From the NCBI GenBank assembly GCA_951640165.1, contig OX621263.1, forward strand, positions 12,716,001 through 12,780,000: DNA of 64,000 nucleotides, read 5' to 3'. Within the stretch, counting starts at the first letter, position 1. Each line of letters opens with the position of its first letter. A model generated the notes under the pieces. It was not told the DNA's origin. It did not search any database and saw nothing but the letters and a program-made list of their open reading frames with translations. The DNA comes from Pseudoips prasinana (Eukaryota > Arthropoda > Insecta > Lepidoptera > Nolidae). Of this stretch, positions 40,660 to 51,544 are shown piece by piece. The position numbers and the translations under genes were made by a program.

Positions 40660-41945
40660 GATTTCGGCCACGGCAGCAGTCTCAAAGGAGACTAGCCATC
40701 TGCGTGGGACATATTATACGCCCGAAATTAATAAACGATCCGCAATCTGTCAGTCAGTCCTATCTCTAGATTAGCTCTATCGCTATCTTGATCTTTACCT
40801 GCGTGCCAATAACAAAACATATCAATCCATCCATTTTTTGCCCAGAGATTGGGGTGCGATCTTTTCCCTCTGCAGCGTTCCGTTTTATGCAGAACTCGGT
40901 AACTCAGGACACAATTATACCATTTAATTTAAGAAGATATGTAATTTATTTTTAAATATATTAACGATATGTCATAAATACTGACTTATTTCTAGGTAGG
41001 TTAAAATGTTTTACTAGACGACTAGGGTATATAATAATAAAATGAAACTTAATTGGTCAAACATTATGTTTTGGTGGAACGGAACGTATCAAAATTTGAC
41101 AAGCAAAACGAATCGGATCAAAAACAAAAAAGCAGTAAGTTGGTTGTTTGTTTTTGTTGCAAAGCATTTATAACTAATATACAAATAATTACTTATTAAT
41201 AAATATAATACCTATAATGGATTGTGATATGATAAGCAATAATTTTATTATTGATTTCTGTGTTTGTTTTACAAATAATTTAAACAGTGACGTGAAGTGG
41301 TTGCCGCCTATTTTGTAAACAAAAAATATTCTTATGATTAATTATTTATATGCAAAGCCATTTTGGAATATAATGAACTATTTCACAAATTTTATCTGTA
41401 GAACCAATCGTCAATCCACCGAATTTCTAGGATTGCAACTTTAGATTGTTTTGGCTATCTAAGCTTATGTCAAAATTAATGGATTGGTTATTGGCACGTG
41501 CAACCTGTCATTTTAGTACAGAGGCCTATCTTTTTCTATGATCCGTCCTCCCAAAGATCGCCCGTTCGGAAAGATTGCTTTTTCAATCTGTGGATGCTTT
41601 ATTGGCACGGTTTAATAGACAAATGGATCGAAATTGCTGTCGTAGATAGCATAAAATGGATTAGGATCGTTTATTAATTTCGGGCGATAGTGCACAAGTG
41701 ACTTCACTCTCCGTGATCCGATGGGACTACTAGCGACACAACCGGAAAGACGTCAGTACAGGACCGATGCCTTTACGTGCTCTCCGAGGCATGGCGGTGT
41801 AATACCGCCAACTCCAACTTCGGGCTGATACTGAGAAATTATCGTAACAAAAAAATCCTAAAATCTCTTTTTGGCCCGACCAGGGATTTGAACCCAGGAC
41901 CTGATCATCTGCGGTTGAACACGCTACCGCTAGACCAACGAGACG
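40660..41945 (-). mobile_element. SINE-E split by a 968-bp TIR element
   Basis: On the minus strand, the head is at 41945-41860 (GTCTCGTTGGTCTAGCGGTAG, then GGGTTCAAATCCC) and the body at 41860-41687 (CCTCGGAGAGCACGTAAAGG). The tail lies at 40718-40660 (GACTGCTGCCGTGGCC). The break falls in CATATTATAGTGCAC of the family. Confidence 0.88.
40719..41686. mobile_element. 968-bp TIR transposon, non-autonomous
   Basis: Perfect 23-bp terminal inverted repeats start CGCCCGAAATTAATAAACGA. ATA occurs on both outer sides and only once in the unbroken SINE-E at 44060-44330, so it is a 3-bp target duplication. Subterminal CGTGCCAATAAC also occurs inverted. No open frame over about 60 codons. A 3-bp duplication suggests PIF/Harbinger or a similar group, but the ATA sequence and CGCCC ends do not let me assign it. 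Confidence 0.88.
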
Positions 41946-42364
41946 AAAACGATATTCAAGGGTTGTTGCTGTTTGGTTAAACTACTAATAATAATAAGAA
42001 CTCTGGACAGTCATGGTTGATGCTACTATCCCGAATGATGATGATTTGAAGGCTGATAAAGACAAAGAAAATAAATATTTGGATCTTGCGCGGGAGGTTG
42101 ACTCAGCTATCATTGTCCGGATAGTCATTTCTGTCAATAGCTTAATAGCAAACAGCCTCTAAAACCCTACAAGCGGCTTATATTATGCGGTTGGGTAAAG
42201 ACTCAGGTCCAAAAAGCGGTGCTTTTGGACATGGCTCGAATTGTCAGGCAGAAGAAATACAGAAAATTGGAGTAAATCAGCACCCGTGGCAATAGCATAT
42301 GTTTTTATGGCCACCATACCAATTTAAATCCTTGTTATAAATTAAATACAGTTAAGAGCTGTAC

Positions 42365-42500
42365 AAAATAAAATAAAATAAATATCTTGGATAACTAACA
42401 CACTGCTGTCTGATCTCAAGCTAAGCAAATCTTGTACTATGGTAAACAGAGAGCTACTAAACATACTATATATTTCTAAATACGTACATATTATATGTAA
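42365..42500 (-). mobile_element. SINE 3'-module fragment
   Basis: AAATATCTTGGATAACTAACACACTGCTGTCTGATCTCAAGC... is the antisense shared 3' module (TTGAGATCAGACAGCAG, TACCATAGTACAAGATTTGC). The head is missing. Confidence 0.65.
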
Positions 42501-42512
42501 AATATACCCAGA

Positions 42513-42980
42513 TCTATACTATAATGAAATCGTTGGAAAGTCAAAACTGTAAATTTTGTAAACATTTTTTTTTATTCTTTACTTACTTAATCTTTTATTT
42601 GCGAAAAATATATAAACGATATTAGAATAGTACTTACTAAAAATAAAAACTTAAGAATCTAAATAAACTTATGGATATACTCAACTAACTACATTAAAAA
42701 GAAAAACACTGTACATTGAATATTTTTAAAAAAGGATACTTGGGGCGTGATCTGTAATCGATATCGAAGCCAAAAATATAGTTATTAGAATTTTTGTCTG
42801 TATGTATGTCCGGACTAAACTCAAAAAGTACTGCGTGGATTTACTTCAAATTTTGCATGAGGTTACTAAGAGGTCGGGTCACCATATAGGCTACATATTA
42901 TCACGCTATCACCTACGGGGCAGAAGCTGTAAATATAATTAATAAAATTAAACGCGGGTAAAACCGCGGGGCACAGCTAG
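42513..42980 (+). mobile_element. Helitron-B with a 160-bp internal insertion
   Basis: 5' TCTATACTATAATGAAATCG, 3' CGCGGGTAAAACCGCGG plus GGCACAGCTAG, A/T flanks. Relative to 48342-48652, about 160 bp of AT-rich sequence (about 42550-42711) is inserted, with ACTGT at both edges. Confidence 0.85.
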
Positions 42981-42989
42981 TACAGAGTA

Positions 42990-43075
42990 AAAATACTCAT
43001 GTGCTCATCACACAAAGATTTGTTCTCGGTGGGAATCGAACCCACGACCTTAGGTAGCAACAGGCCAGTCAACAT
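42990..43075 (-). mobile_element. SINE-C head fragment
   Basis: The minus strand includes GGTTCGATTCCCACCGAG and TTTGTGTGATGAGCACATGAG. The 3' module is absent. Confidence 0.6.
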
Positions 43076-43129
43076 TCACATAAGGCTGTAGTAAATGAAA
43101 TTAATCTCAGCTAACCCTTTTTTTTAAAT

Positions 43130-43330
43130 ACCTAATTGGCAAACATGTATACGACGGTTACTGTAGCTTTGACGTTTGCAACACACACAGACATCCACCC
43201 CCAAGAGCATTGGTGACTTTACTCACACTTCAGAATCATAATAATAATATTTAAACAATAATGCTATTATCTGGATATTATGTAAGGTAGGTATTTCTGC
43301 AGTCGAATTGGTCACAGAGCGAAAATCCCT
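43130..43330 (-). repeat. Repeat H tail, decayed antisense copy
   Basis: ACGTTTGCAACACACACAGAC, GGTGACTTTACTCACACTTCAG and ATGTAAGGTAGGTATTTCTGCAGTCG follow the order of 3960-4235 with many changes. Confidence 0.5.
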
Positions 43331-43687
43331 TTCTAGAGCATAACGTTTTGTATACCTTACCTACCTATTAAATTCGTTTGCACTACTCGCTAACAGAGGG
43401 CCTAAGTAGTAGTTTCCTACTTGTAACTGTAATCCAACGAAATTATTCTTACTTACCAAGAGCTACTTCATTAGTATGTTCCTTAGCTGTTTTTATATTG
43501 TATATCTACATAAACCTGATACCTAAGTAATATCAACATAAATCACAAAAAGTAATCGTATTTATTACTTTGATTATTGAGTTATAGAAAATTCAAAAAA
43601 GTCTGTGACAGATGATAAATCAAGTGACCAATAAGGGATAAGATTTTCTTTTTGGGATAGGGACTCATAAAATGCAGATACCTAAGG

Positions 43688-43849
43688 GCCTATGCATACC
43701 ATGTTTTAGAAACGCGCGTCGACGGCGCGCTTTATCCTACAGAGAAGTTTAGTGTTTGTTTGTATCGATACAAACGCGATGCTAACGCGCGTCTGTATCG
43801 CTACAAACGCCCGTAGACGGCGCGTTTAAAAAACGTAATCTGCATAGGC
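43688..43849. mobile_element. MITE-D, GC-rich-centred palindromic element
   Basis: Imperfect inverted ends GCCTATGCATACCATGTTTT and AAAACGTAATCTGCATAGGC enclose repeated AACGCGCGT and GGCGCGTTT blocks. Single copy in the window. The CpG-rich core stands out from the AT-rich surroundings. Confidence 0.65.
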
Positions 43850-44059
43850 TCTTGTTGCAATTTTTTCAATATGATGAGTAAGTTAAATGCGTCGTAATTG
43901 TCAGAAAATCTCCTAAACTGCTACTATATAGAGTTATTAACAGAAATTGCTCTATTAAAGTGTTACTGAGCGCATTGGCGTAGTTAACTTCATTCATCAG
44001 AGGGGATCCTGGATGTGGAGGGTAATTGATTACCCTTATATTTTCGAATTATGTTCTCC

Positions 44060-44330
44060 AGGCCGCATTTTGACCACGGCAGCCAGTCTCAATGAAGACT
44101 AGCCAACTGCTCAAGTCATAATATAGTGCACAAGGTGTGTGCGCAAACACAGGGGCACCTTCTATTTCATCACTCTTATGATCCGATGGAAAGACTAACG
44201 ACACGACCGGAAAGAGGTCAGGTACAGGACCGACGGCTTTACATGCTCTCCGAGACACGGGGGTATAATACCGCCAACTCCAAGACTTAAGCATGATGCT
44301 TAGAAATTTTTCTTTTTAAAGTCTCAAAAT
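44060..44330 (-). mobile_element. SINE-E body, unbroken reference for 40660-41945
   Basis: On the minus strand, GGAGTTGGCGGTATTATACCC, CTCGGAGAGCATGTAAAGCC, the TGCGCACACACCTTGTGCACTATAT block and TCTTCATTGAGACTGGC. The head is missing. Confidence 0.78.
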
Positions 44331-44439
44331 CACTATCTGGCATTTCTACCATCACCGACAGTTTCTCCGACGTGCTCTCTAAGATATGGGTTAACCACCT
44401 TGTGTTATAATAATTAAATTAATTATAATGTCCAATAAT

Positions 44440-45010
44440 ATACTAGGACATTATACACACACGGCCATCTGATGCCAAACTAAGCAGAGCTTGTACTATG
44501 GAAACCAGATAACCGATATACTACATATGTATAAGATTCTATAACAAACTTCCCAATGATATTAGAGAATTGTCTACGAATAAGTTTGAAAGAATTCTTA
44601 AAGCCAAATTGTGTAGCAGGGCATATTACAAAATTTCTGATTATTTAAGTGATAAAAGCGCTTGGGATTGAGTTGTGCTGAGTCAACACACATGATTCTA
44701 ATTAATCTTAAGTACCTATATTTTATTTAAAAAAGGGATTCCTACTGAGTTTTCTGACAGTGTTTCTCAGTAGCTGCCACGTCATGCACTGCACGGTAGG
44801 GTAAAAAAGATGACGATTCCACATGAATGTAAATTTTTTTCGGAATAAAATAATTTTTGACTTTGACTATGACTTATAAAGATAATTACACCCAGACTCA
44901 GGACAAACAGATTTTTTATGCACACAAGTATCTGTCCCGGGTGGGAATCGAACTCACGGCTTACGACGTGAAAGGCGAGTATTTACCAACCACGACAACT
45001 GGCAGGACTT
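44440..45010 (-). mobile_element. SINE-B interrupted by a LINE tail
   Basis: 3' module at 44440-44527, head and middle at 44872-45010 (GGTGGGAATCGAACTCACG). The two parts join at the TACATA..CTTATATAGATAATTACACC region of other copies. Confidence 0.78.
44528..44871 (+). pseudogene. LINE C-terminus and 3' tail nested in SINE-B
   Basis: Sense frame FYNKLPNDIRELSTNKFERI then LKAKLCSRAYYKISDYLSDK ends at a stop near 44671. This is the usual carboxyl end of CR1/Jockey-like elements. The tail has CTGACAGTGTTTCTCAGTAGC, CACGGTAGGGTAAAAAAGATG and ends TTTGACTTTGACTATGACTT. TATAAG/TATAAAG at the edges may be the target duplication. Confidence 0.75.
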
Positions 45011-45139
45011 GTAATTTTTTTAGTAATGAAGCCAAAATGAAATAAAAATATGGCCGTCACGGGACGACATGCAGATGGTATTGCAAGGATTTATAACTAA
45101 AGAACACTAAAAATATTTCGTTAAATTTCAAGTTATGTA

Positions 45140-45735
45140 TTTATAATAGCCAGTTCACCGTTCTGTAAGTAATTGGCGAGGTTAAGCAACTAGGCTCGCG
45201 GTCAGTCCATAGATAGGTGACCGCCAAAGTGGTTTAATTTCTCAGCATCTCCGTACTTCGGCGGGCACGTTAAGCCGTCGGACCCGGTTGTAGCCCATTA
45301 GGCAACAGTCGTAAAGCCATACCAGGAGCCTACTGGGCGGCTTCAACAACTCTCATCATATCAGCCGAAAGACGTCCACTGCTGGACAAAGGCCTCCCCC
45401 AACGATCTCCACAATAGCCGGTCCTGCGCTGCCCGCATCCAGCGGCTTCCCGCGACCCGCACAAGATCGTCGATCCACCGTTTAGGAGGCCTGCCTACGC
45501 TGTGGTCGCCACTCGAGAACCTTTCTGCCCCATCGGCCGTCATTTCTACGAGCTATGTGCCCTGCCCACTGTCACTTCAGTTTGGCAATTCTTTGGGCTA
45601 TGTCGGTTACTTTGGTTCGCCTGCGGATCTCAGCATTTCTGATTCGATCTCGCAGGGAAACTCCAAGCATAGCCCTTTCAACAACTCTACACTAGGGTAA
45701 CCACTACCCATACCATAAGTAAGTATCACCATTGC
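45140..45735 (-). repeat. Repeat F, inverted, split by an RTE-like tail
   Basis: 45140-45353 covers most of the repeat (TTAAGCCGTCGGACCCGGTTG, CCTACTGGGCGGCTTCAACAACTCT). 45677-45735 holds the rest (ACACTAGGGTAACCACTACCC). TTCAACAACTCT is repeated at the break. Confidence 0.85.
45354..45676 (-). mobile_element. RTE-like LINE, 5'-truncated, 12-bp target duplication
   Basis: The minus-strand frame carries MLGVSLRDQIRN, AEIRRRTKVTDIAQRIAKLK, then PPKRWIDDLVRVAGSRWMR and SLGEAFVQQWTSFG with a stop near 45361, followed by a short GATATGATG end. One deletion and one stop are present. TTCAACAACTCT occurs at 45342-45353 and 45677-45688. Confidence 0.9.
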
Positions 45736-45794
45736 TATCGTGTCAGTTGAATGACGTCTACAGCTGGATAAAAGCCTTCTCCGACATTATTGTA

Positions 45795-46010
45795 CTCCCT
45801 ATCGAATTTCGGTCACGATAGCCAATCTCAATGAAGACTAGCCAGAGCAGTATGTGGAAATAACGGGGCACTTTTATTCCAAATCTCTTATGATCTGAAG
45901 GGACGACTAGTGACATGACCAGTAAGAGGTCAGGTACAGGGCCGACGGCTTAACGTGCTCTCTGAGACACAGGCGAGTAATACCCAGACTAGCTCTGGAG
46001 GGCAGTGGAA
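45795..46010 (-). mobile_element. SINE-E body, decayed
   Basis: CAATCTCAATGAAGACTAGCC, GGTCAGGTACAGGGCCGACGG and GTGCTCTCTGAGACACAGGCG match 44060-44330 with gaps. A short RTE-like fragment precedes it (45740-45790). Confidence 0.65.
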
Positions 46011-46369
46011 CAATTTTTTTTATTCTTGTTACGAATATATTCGTTGCGGGATCCAAGACAGTCAAAGCGATTCCCCAGGACATGCCTGAGCCTCACCGCT
46101 CAGTGTTATTTCATTGTGTGCCACGGTTGATTCTGGCTTACAGGAGCTGCAGTGTTGGCTAAGAGGTAGGGACTAGCCCCGCTATAAAAAAATAACAGAT
46201 TTCGGACTGTTACAGAGAAATTTTCTTAACAGGAAAATCATATAATCACTTTTTTTGGACCACCCCGAGAGATAATATTAGGACCACCCTGGAGGCAGTC
46301 AATGGGGTTATGCTATTATCGTCGCCCCTGTCAGCCTGCTGATTGAGAGACATACTATATATCGTGGTA

Positions 46370-46480
46370 CGATGGTCATGGTTCCCAGGGAGACATTGTT
46401 GTCTGGTCTCTGGTAGGTATTCCCTCGAGATGAGTTCTACGCCCTTCACGAGATGAGATGGGATGGAGATATTCATAGCC
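46370..46480 (-). repeat. RTE-like short-tail fragment, antisense
   Basis: The minus strand contains ATCTCGAGGGAATACCTACCAGAG and the CATCTCATCTCGTGAAGGGCG block of the 31040/54160 family. The 3' half is absent. Confidence 0.55.
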
Positions 46481-46816
46481 GTGACCCCAGAGTAGACATT
46501 GCTATTATATATGCTATTTATTATTGGTCCAAAATACTATACAATAACTCATTTATATAAAATACAAATATATATAAAACAAATATCTAAATTGTATGCC
46601 CTAAAATAGTGAACACAGGGTGCTTTAATAATTAAATAAAAAATAATTATATTTATTCATAACCCAACACAAGTTTTTTACAACGAAAAGTAAACTCAAA
46701 TCAGTATGTACGGGTCAGACTGGAAAGTTTACACAGGGATAATGGACCCATGACTATGAAACTAGCTTAAGGGTACTATCAGAGTCAATGATGCCTCTTG
46801 TAGGAACATCAGTAGT

Positions 46817-46850
46817 ACAGGCGCCAGCACATCAAGCTACCCCAATCTGA
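46817..46850. mobile_element. MITE-A left-arm fragment
   Basis: GTACAGGCGCCAGCACATC followed by AAGCTACCCCAATCTG only. Confidence 0.6.
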
Positions 46851-47184
46851 ATACTATAAAACAGTGGAATCTCGAGTTATTTTATGCCACATTCCACTGT
46901 TTCTGTTTTTTCTTATTTCAGGAGCTTAAAAGTTAAGCTTCAATCACAATTATGCGGACTGCATGCCTGATTGATAATTGCTGGAGTCCGTTTCTCGATT
47001 ATTCAGAGAACCCACTGATTGTAGCATGTCAGTATATATGTATATGAAAATCTAAATTATGTGCATAAAAATAAAGACTCCTTCTGTAAAAGATACTCAT
47101 ATCTAATAATATAAATACTCGATATAAGCATAACCTTGTGTTACATACCACCCGTCTCCACAAAATAAGTAACTCTTTTATGGA

Positions 47185-47500
47185 GTAATGTATTAGATTC
47201 TTTCCATTGATATCAGAGAAATGTCTACGAATAAGTTTAAAAGGACTTAAAGTCAAATTGTGTAGCAGGGCTTACTACAAAACTTCTGATTATTTAAGTG
47301 ACAAAACAGCTTGGGATTGAGTCGCTTTAAATTAACACATTTAAATACAAAGTAATTTTATGTAAGAAATAACTATTTAAAAAAAGGATTCCTTCTGAGT
47401 TTGCTGGCAGTGTTTCTCAGTAGCTGCACGTCTTGCACTGCACGGTAGGGTAAAAAAAATTGACGATTCTCACAAATGTAAGAAATGATTTTTATGTTTG
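47185..47500 (+). pseudogene. LINE C-terminus and 3' tail, second copy
   Basis: CGAATAAGTTTAAAAGGACTT onward encodes the LCSRAYYKTSDYLSDKTAWD end, as at 44528, with a frameshift in KFKR. The tail GCAGTGTTTCTCAGTAGCTGC and GCACGGTAGGGTAAAAAAA matches closely. Confidence 0.75.
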
Positions 47501-47949
47501 AGTTTGAAACCACGAAAAATTTTTATGTTTTCGGGATAATTATATAATTGTGAAATATTTGAGTCATTTAATAAAAGTTTAATACCTTCAAACGTATTGG
47601 AAAGAAGTAAAACAAGTCTTTATCGAAAGAAGTTTCATTACATTGTCTATGGCAGTCTTTTAGGGGTGAGACTACAAACTACGCCAATGAGTGAACGATA
47701 GATTAGTCTGTCTCGATTACTTAGAAGTAGTAAGTGTTGTGGCTATGCTCTTTATTATCGGTTATTGATTCGCGGCGATAGAAAGTAATCAATGTATGAA
47801 ATAATAAACAGGCTGTTTGTAGTTGATGCCAAGCGAACTGGTTACTTTTTATATAACGTAATTATTGGCATACATGTAAACTGTCTGTCCGATGGTAGGC
47901 GACTTTTCAAAGCGTCTTTGACAAATCAACTTTAAACTAACTTTTTAAC

Positions 47950-48060
47950 TGCACGTGTGGCGCAGCGGCTTAGACAGTCGCCTCGCCGCTTCGTGTCGCG
48001 GGTTCGAATCCCGCGCCGGACAACTATTTTTATGACCCATGTTGTTGTTCACTTGACCGT
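47950..48060 (+). mobile_element. SINE-A, head with intact promoter boxes
   Basis: GCACGTGTGGCGCAGCGGCTTAGAC and GCGGGTTCGAATCCCGCGCC give A- and B-box-like sites and a good T-arm stem. The copy ends soon after GACAACTATTTTTATGACCC, so it is 3'-truncated. Confidence 0.8.
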
Positions 48061-48341
48061 GATCACTTGGTCAATGAAGGAAAAACAATAATGAATTAAT
48101 TTTACGCCGTAAGAGGAAAAGGTTCACTAGCGTCGTGGTTTCATAAAACCACACAATGTATTTTTTATAATTGTTTAAGTAAGTATTTATTTCGCTTAAA
48201 AACGTGTTACATACAGGATAGTTGCATGTAATCTTAATAGCTATATTACTAAGATGAAATAAGGAAATAAGACCATAATTTCAACCAACAGAGTAATTCA
48301 ATCACAGTAAAAGTAAAAAATCGGAATATGTATGTCATCTA

Positions 48342-48652
48342 TCTACATATAATAAAATCGTAGGAAAGTCAAAACTGTACTTTAAATTTTTTTTTAAAAG
48401 GATACTTGGGGCGTGATCTACAATCGATATCGAAGCTAAAAATATAGTTTTTAGAATTTTTGTCTGTTTATCTGTATGTATGTCCGGGCTAAACTCAAAA
48501 AGTACTGCATGGATTTACTTCAAATTTTGCATGAATATTACTAAGAGGTCGGGTCAACATATAGGCTACATATTTTCACGCTGTCACCTACAGGGGAGGA
48601 TCTGTGATAATTTATAAAATTTAACGCGGGTAAAACCGCGGGGCACAGCTAG
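48342..48652 (+). mobile_element. Helitron-B, complete copy
   Basis: TCTACATATAATAAAATCG to CGCGGGTAAAACCGCGG plus GGCACAGCTAG, 311 bp, A/T flanks. The best-preserved Helitron-B here. Confidence 0.9.
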
Positions 48653-48757
48653 TCAATTATAATCATGCATTCATTGTTTATGGTCAAAGAACTCAGAAGG
48701 GTGTAGAAAACTTTATCTGTATGCCAGTGTTTTATTTTATTTTTGTATGTAATGTAC

Positions 48758-49240
48758 TGATTTGATCTCGCAGGGAAACTCCAAGCATAGCCCTTTCCAT
48801 TGTCTTTGGGTGACCTTGAGCCGCCTGATAAGGCCCATAGTGAGCGACGACGTCTCTGTTCCGGAAGTCATCGCTGGCAACACACACTGGTCGAAAACAT
48901 TGGACTTGAGACACTGCGTAACTACTGTATTTGTTGAGATCCGCAGGCGAACCAAAGTAGCCGTCATAGCCTAAAGAATTTCCAAACTGAAGTGGCAGTC
49001 GGCAGGGCACATAGCAGCCGACGGCCGATGGAGCAGAAATGTTCTCGAGTGGCGACCACGAACCGGAAGACACAACGTGGGCAGGCCCTCTACAAGGTGG
49101 ACCGACGACCTTGCAAGGGTCGCGGGAAGCCGTTTGATGCGGACAGCGCAGGACCGGCTATTGTGGAGATCCTTGGGGGAGGCCTTTGTCCAACAGTGGA
49201 CGTCTTTCGGCTGATATGATGATGATGATGATGATGATGC
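48758..49240 (+). mobile_element. RTE-like LINE with 5' inversion and 7-bp target duplication
   Basis: 48937-49240 is sense: GAGATCCGCAGGCGAACC, AAGAATTTCCAAACTGAAGTGG, GACCTTGCAAGGGTCGCGGG, GGCCTTTGTCCAACAGTGG, then (GAT)n. 48758-48936 is the upstream part of the same ORF2 in reverse (MLGVSLRDQI and LTMGLIRRLKVTQR on the minus strand). AATGTAC flanks the whole at 48751-48757 and 49241-49247, so both parts entered together. Confidence 0.93.
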
Positions 49241-49427
49241 AATGTACGAGTGGAGAAAAATACAGGCATTGGGGATTCTTTTAAAAAACATACACTTGGT
49301 TAGACAGGCATATAAGGTACCCAAGTATGGATTTAATAATTATGACATATATTATTGTGATTTTAAACTGACTTCAAAAGACGAGAGAGTAGAAAAGACC
49401 TTATCAAGTCGACTATACGGTTATTTT

Positions 49428-49652
49428 GACGGTCACCGTAGCCTAGTTGGTAGTGCTCCTGCCTACGAAGCTGGTGGTTGTGTGTGATGAGCACGAATAT
49501 TTGTTTCTGAGTCATGGATGTTTTCTATGTATATAAGTATTTATCTATCTATATAAGTATGTATATCGTCACCTGGTACCCATAGTACAAGCTTTGCTTA
49601 GTTTGGGCCTAGGATGATCTGTGTGACATTGTCCCTAAATATTATTATTATT
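49428..49652 (+). mobile_element. SINE-C lacking the B box
   Basis: GACGGTCACCGTAGCCTAGTTGG through CTACGAAGCTGGTGG, then a jump to TGTGTGATGAGCACGAAT. About 36 bp, including GGTTCGAATCCC, are missing. The rest equals 2770-3027. Confidence 0.85.
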
Positions 49653-50199
49653 ATATATATTTTTTGTTTTAATGTCACGCGATTACTCCGTTTCTTTACG
49701 TAAAAGAATATTTATTTCCCACATAGAAATGTACACGTAAATGTACACGTTCGCTTATTTGAGAACTTATTTATAAAAAAGTTTACAACATTTTGAAGAA
49801 CGTACTTCGCTTTTCAACACATAAACAACATTTACAGATAAAACATTAAGTACAAACAATTAAATAAATAACCTTTAAAACTAGCTAAATAAAAGTATTT
49901 ACTTATAAAATTAACCTAATTACACCTAATATGTAATAACAAAACAATCTTACTATTTATCTAAATAACCGCAAATAGGAAACACTTTTGAAATGGTTTT
50001 ATAAAACCAATCCCCATCTACCAATCTGCATCTGCCAGTGTGTATCGGTCGTAGCTTAACGCAGAGCACCTACCCCGGTTTAGTAGATGGTCCTGGGTCG
50101 AGACTGAAAACTGTAAAATATTGATAATTTTAACTTTAAGTCTTTAAAATGACTTGTATAATGTGAGTGAACTTTAATTCACGAAGTTTTCCTTTCTCA
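49653..50199. other. AT-rich stretch without recognisable gene
   Basis: 50040-50100 has a tRNA-like trace (GGTCGTAGCTTAACGCAGAGC, GGTCCTGGGTCGAGAC), related to 56840-56900. Otherwise anonymous. Confidence 0.45.
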
Positions 50200-50760
50200 A
50201 AAGAAATGTGTAAGAGCTATTTGCAATATTGATCCACTTTCTTCGTGTAGACCTCATTTTAAAAGAATGAAAATACTAACTCTTATCTCTCTATATATCC
50301 TCGAAATTGGACTGTTTGTCAGGAAGCATCCACAATTATTTGAAAGAGTAGACCTAAAAAGCCTGTTTAGCCAAAGAGATCCTACAAAAATTGTAATGTC
50401 AAAATGTCGAACTACTCTTTACCATAAAAATTGTATGTTTATGTGTATCAAAGTGTATAATAAAATACCTCAAACACTACGAGAACTACCTTTAAAACTA
50501 TTCCACTTAAAATTAAAAAAATGGCTAATAGAAAAATGTTTCTACAATGTTAAAGATTTTTTAGAAAATAGACAAAAAGTAGAACAATGTAAATAATTAT
50601 AATTTTTTGTATAACCTAACTTTGATGTATACCCGTGTCATAACATATCATAATATAAAGATTGTATGCCCAAAACGGGCTGTAACAAATACATACATAT
50701 AAAACATGTAACAACTGTACATATAACTCAATCAGAACAATAAAGACTACTTTACTTTAG
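50200..50760 (+). pseudogene. LINE C-terminus and 3' end
   Basis: A 109-codon sense frame (50267-50596) includes RTTLYHKNCMFMCIKVYNKI, PQTLRELPLKLFHLKLKKWL and EKCFYNVKDFLENR, the expected carboxyl end of a CR1/Jockey-like reverse transcriptase. After the stop comes ATTGTATGCCCAAAACGGGC and GAACAATAAAGACTACTTTAC, a LINE-type tail. The frame is open upstream to about 50215, so only the last ~115 residues remain. Confidence 0.75.
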
Positions 50761-51258
50761 TGCAGGTGGGAATCAAACTCCAAATATATATTGAACATTA
50801 AGCTAGTATTTTGTTGCTTTTGTAGGCCTCTGTTATTCTTAAATCTAGGTCTTGAATGGACTAGGCTAGACTGGTGTTTTTGCGCGCTACATCAAACGCG
50901 ACACGGCGGTCAGGCGACGTGCTTGGATCTTTTCAGAATTGCTATATCGCAGAGGGGAAAATAGGCAAAGAATTTATATAAAAACGTCTTTAATTAAATT
51001 TAAATCTGTTTAGCGATATAACGTAATAATTATAATTTGATTTAATCCATTTACGCTATTATTTTAACGCTTTGATTTCGGTAAAATGTGCTGGTTCAAC
51101 CATTTTGTTTATATCCATGTGCACTGTTCTTTTATGATGATTTTACACATGTTTACAATGATTACATCAGTAAAAAAAAATTGCGTCTATATGTACAAAA
51201 GGAGCATATAATTGGAACCTATATACAATTGGAAATCTATCTACATTATCATTAGACT

Positions 51259-51450
51259 GCACGTGTGGTGCAGCGGTTAAGACAGTCGCTTCGCCACTTC
51301 GTGTCCCGGGTTCATTTCCCGCGCAGTACAACTATTTGTGTGACATAAATAGCTTCTCTTGTCTTGAGTCTAGATGTACTTGTGTCCGTCAATTATATGT
51401 TTGTAAAGTACATCGCGACACAGGGATCAATATCTCTAGTGTGGTCATTG
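51259..51450 (+). mobile_element. SINE-A copy
   Basis: GCACGTGTGGTGCAGCGGTTAAGAC head, B-box-like GGGTTCATTTCCC, then TAGATGTACTTGTGTCCGTC and ACACAGGGATCAATATCTC. Confidence 0.78.
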
Positions 51451-51544
51451 TCTTGAGGAATCATAAAAAAACAAATTGTACTTTTTTGTCGTATCGTTTT
51501 GTATATAAAAATATACAGATCATTAACATAGACATACGATTTAG

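Noticed and set aside
45180..45300. 5S-like or other structural RNA gene in repeat F
   Set aside because: Repeat F is dispersed, diverged between copies and lacks a recognisable internal promoter set. I leave it unclassified.
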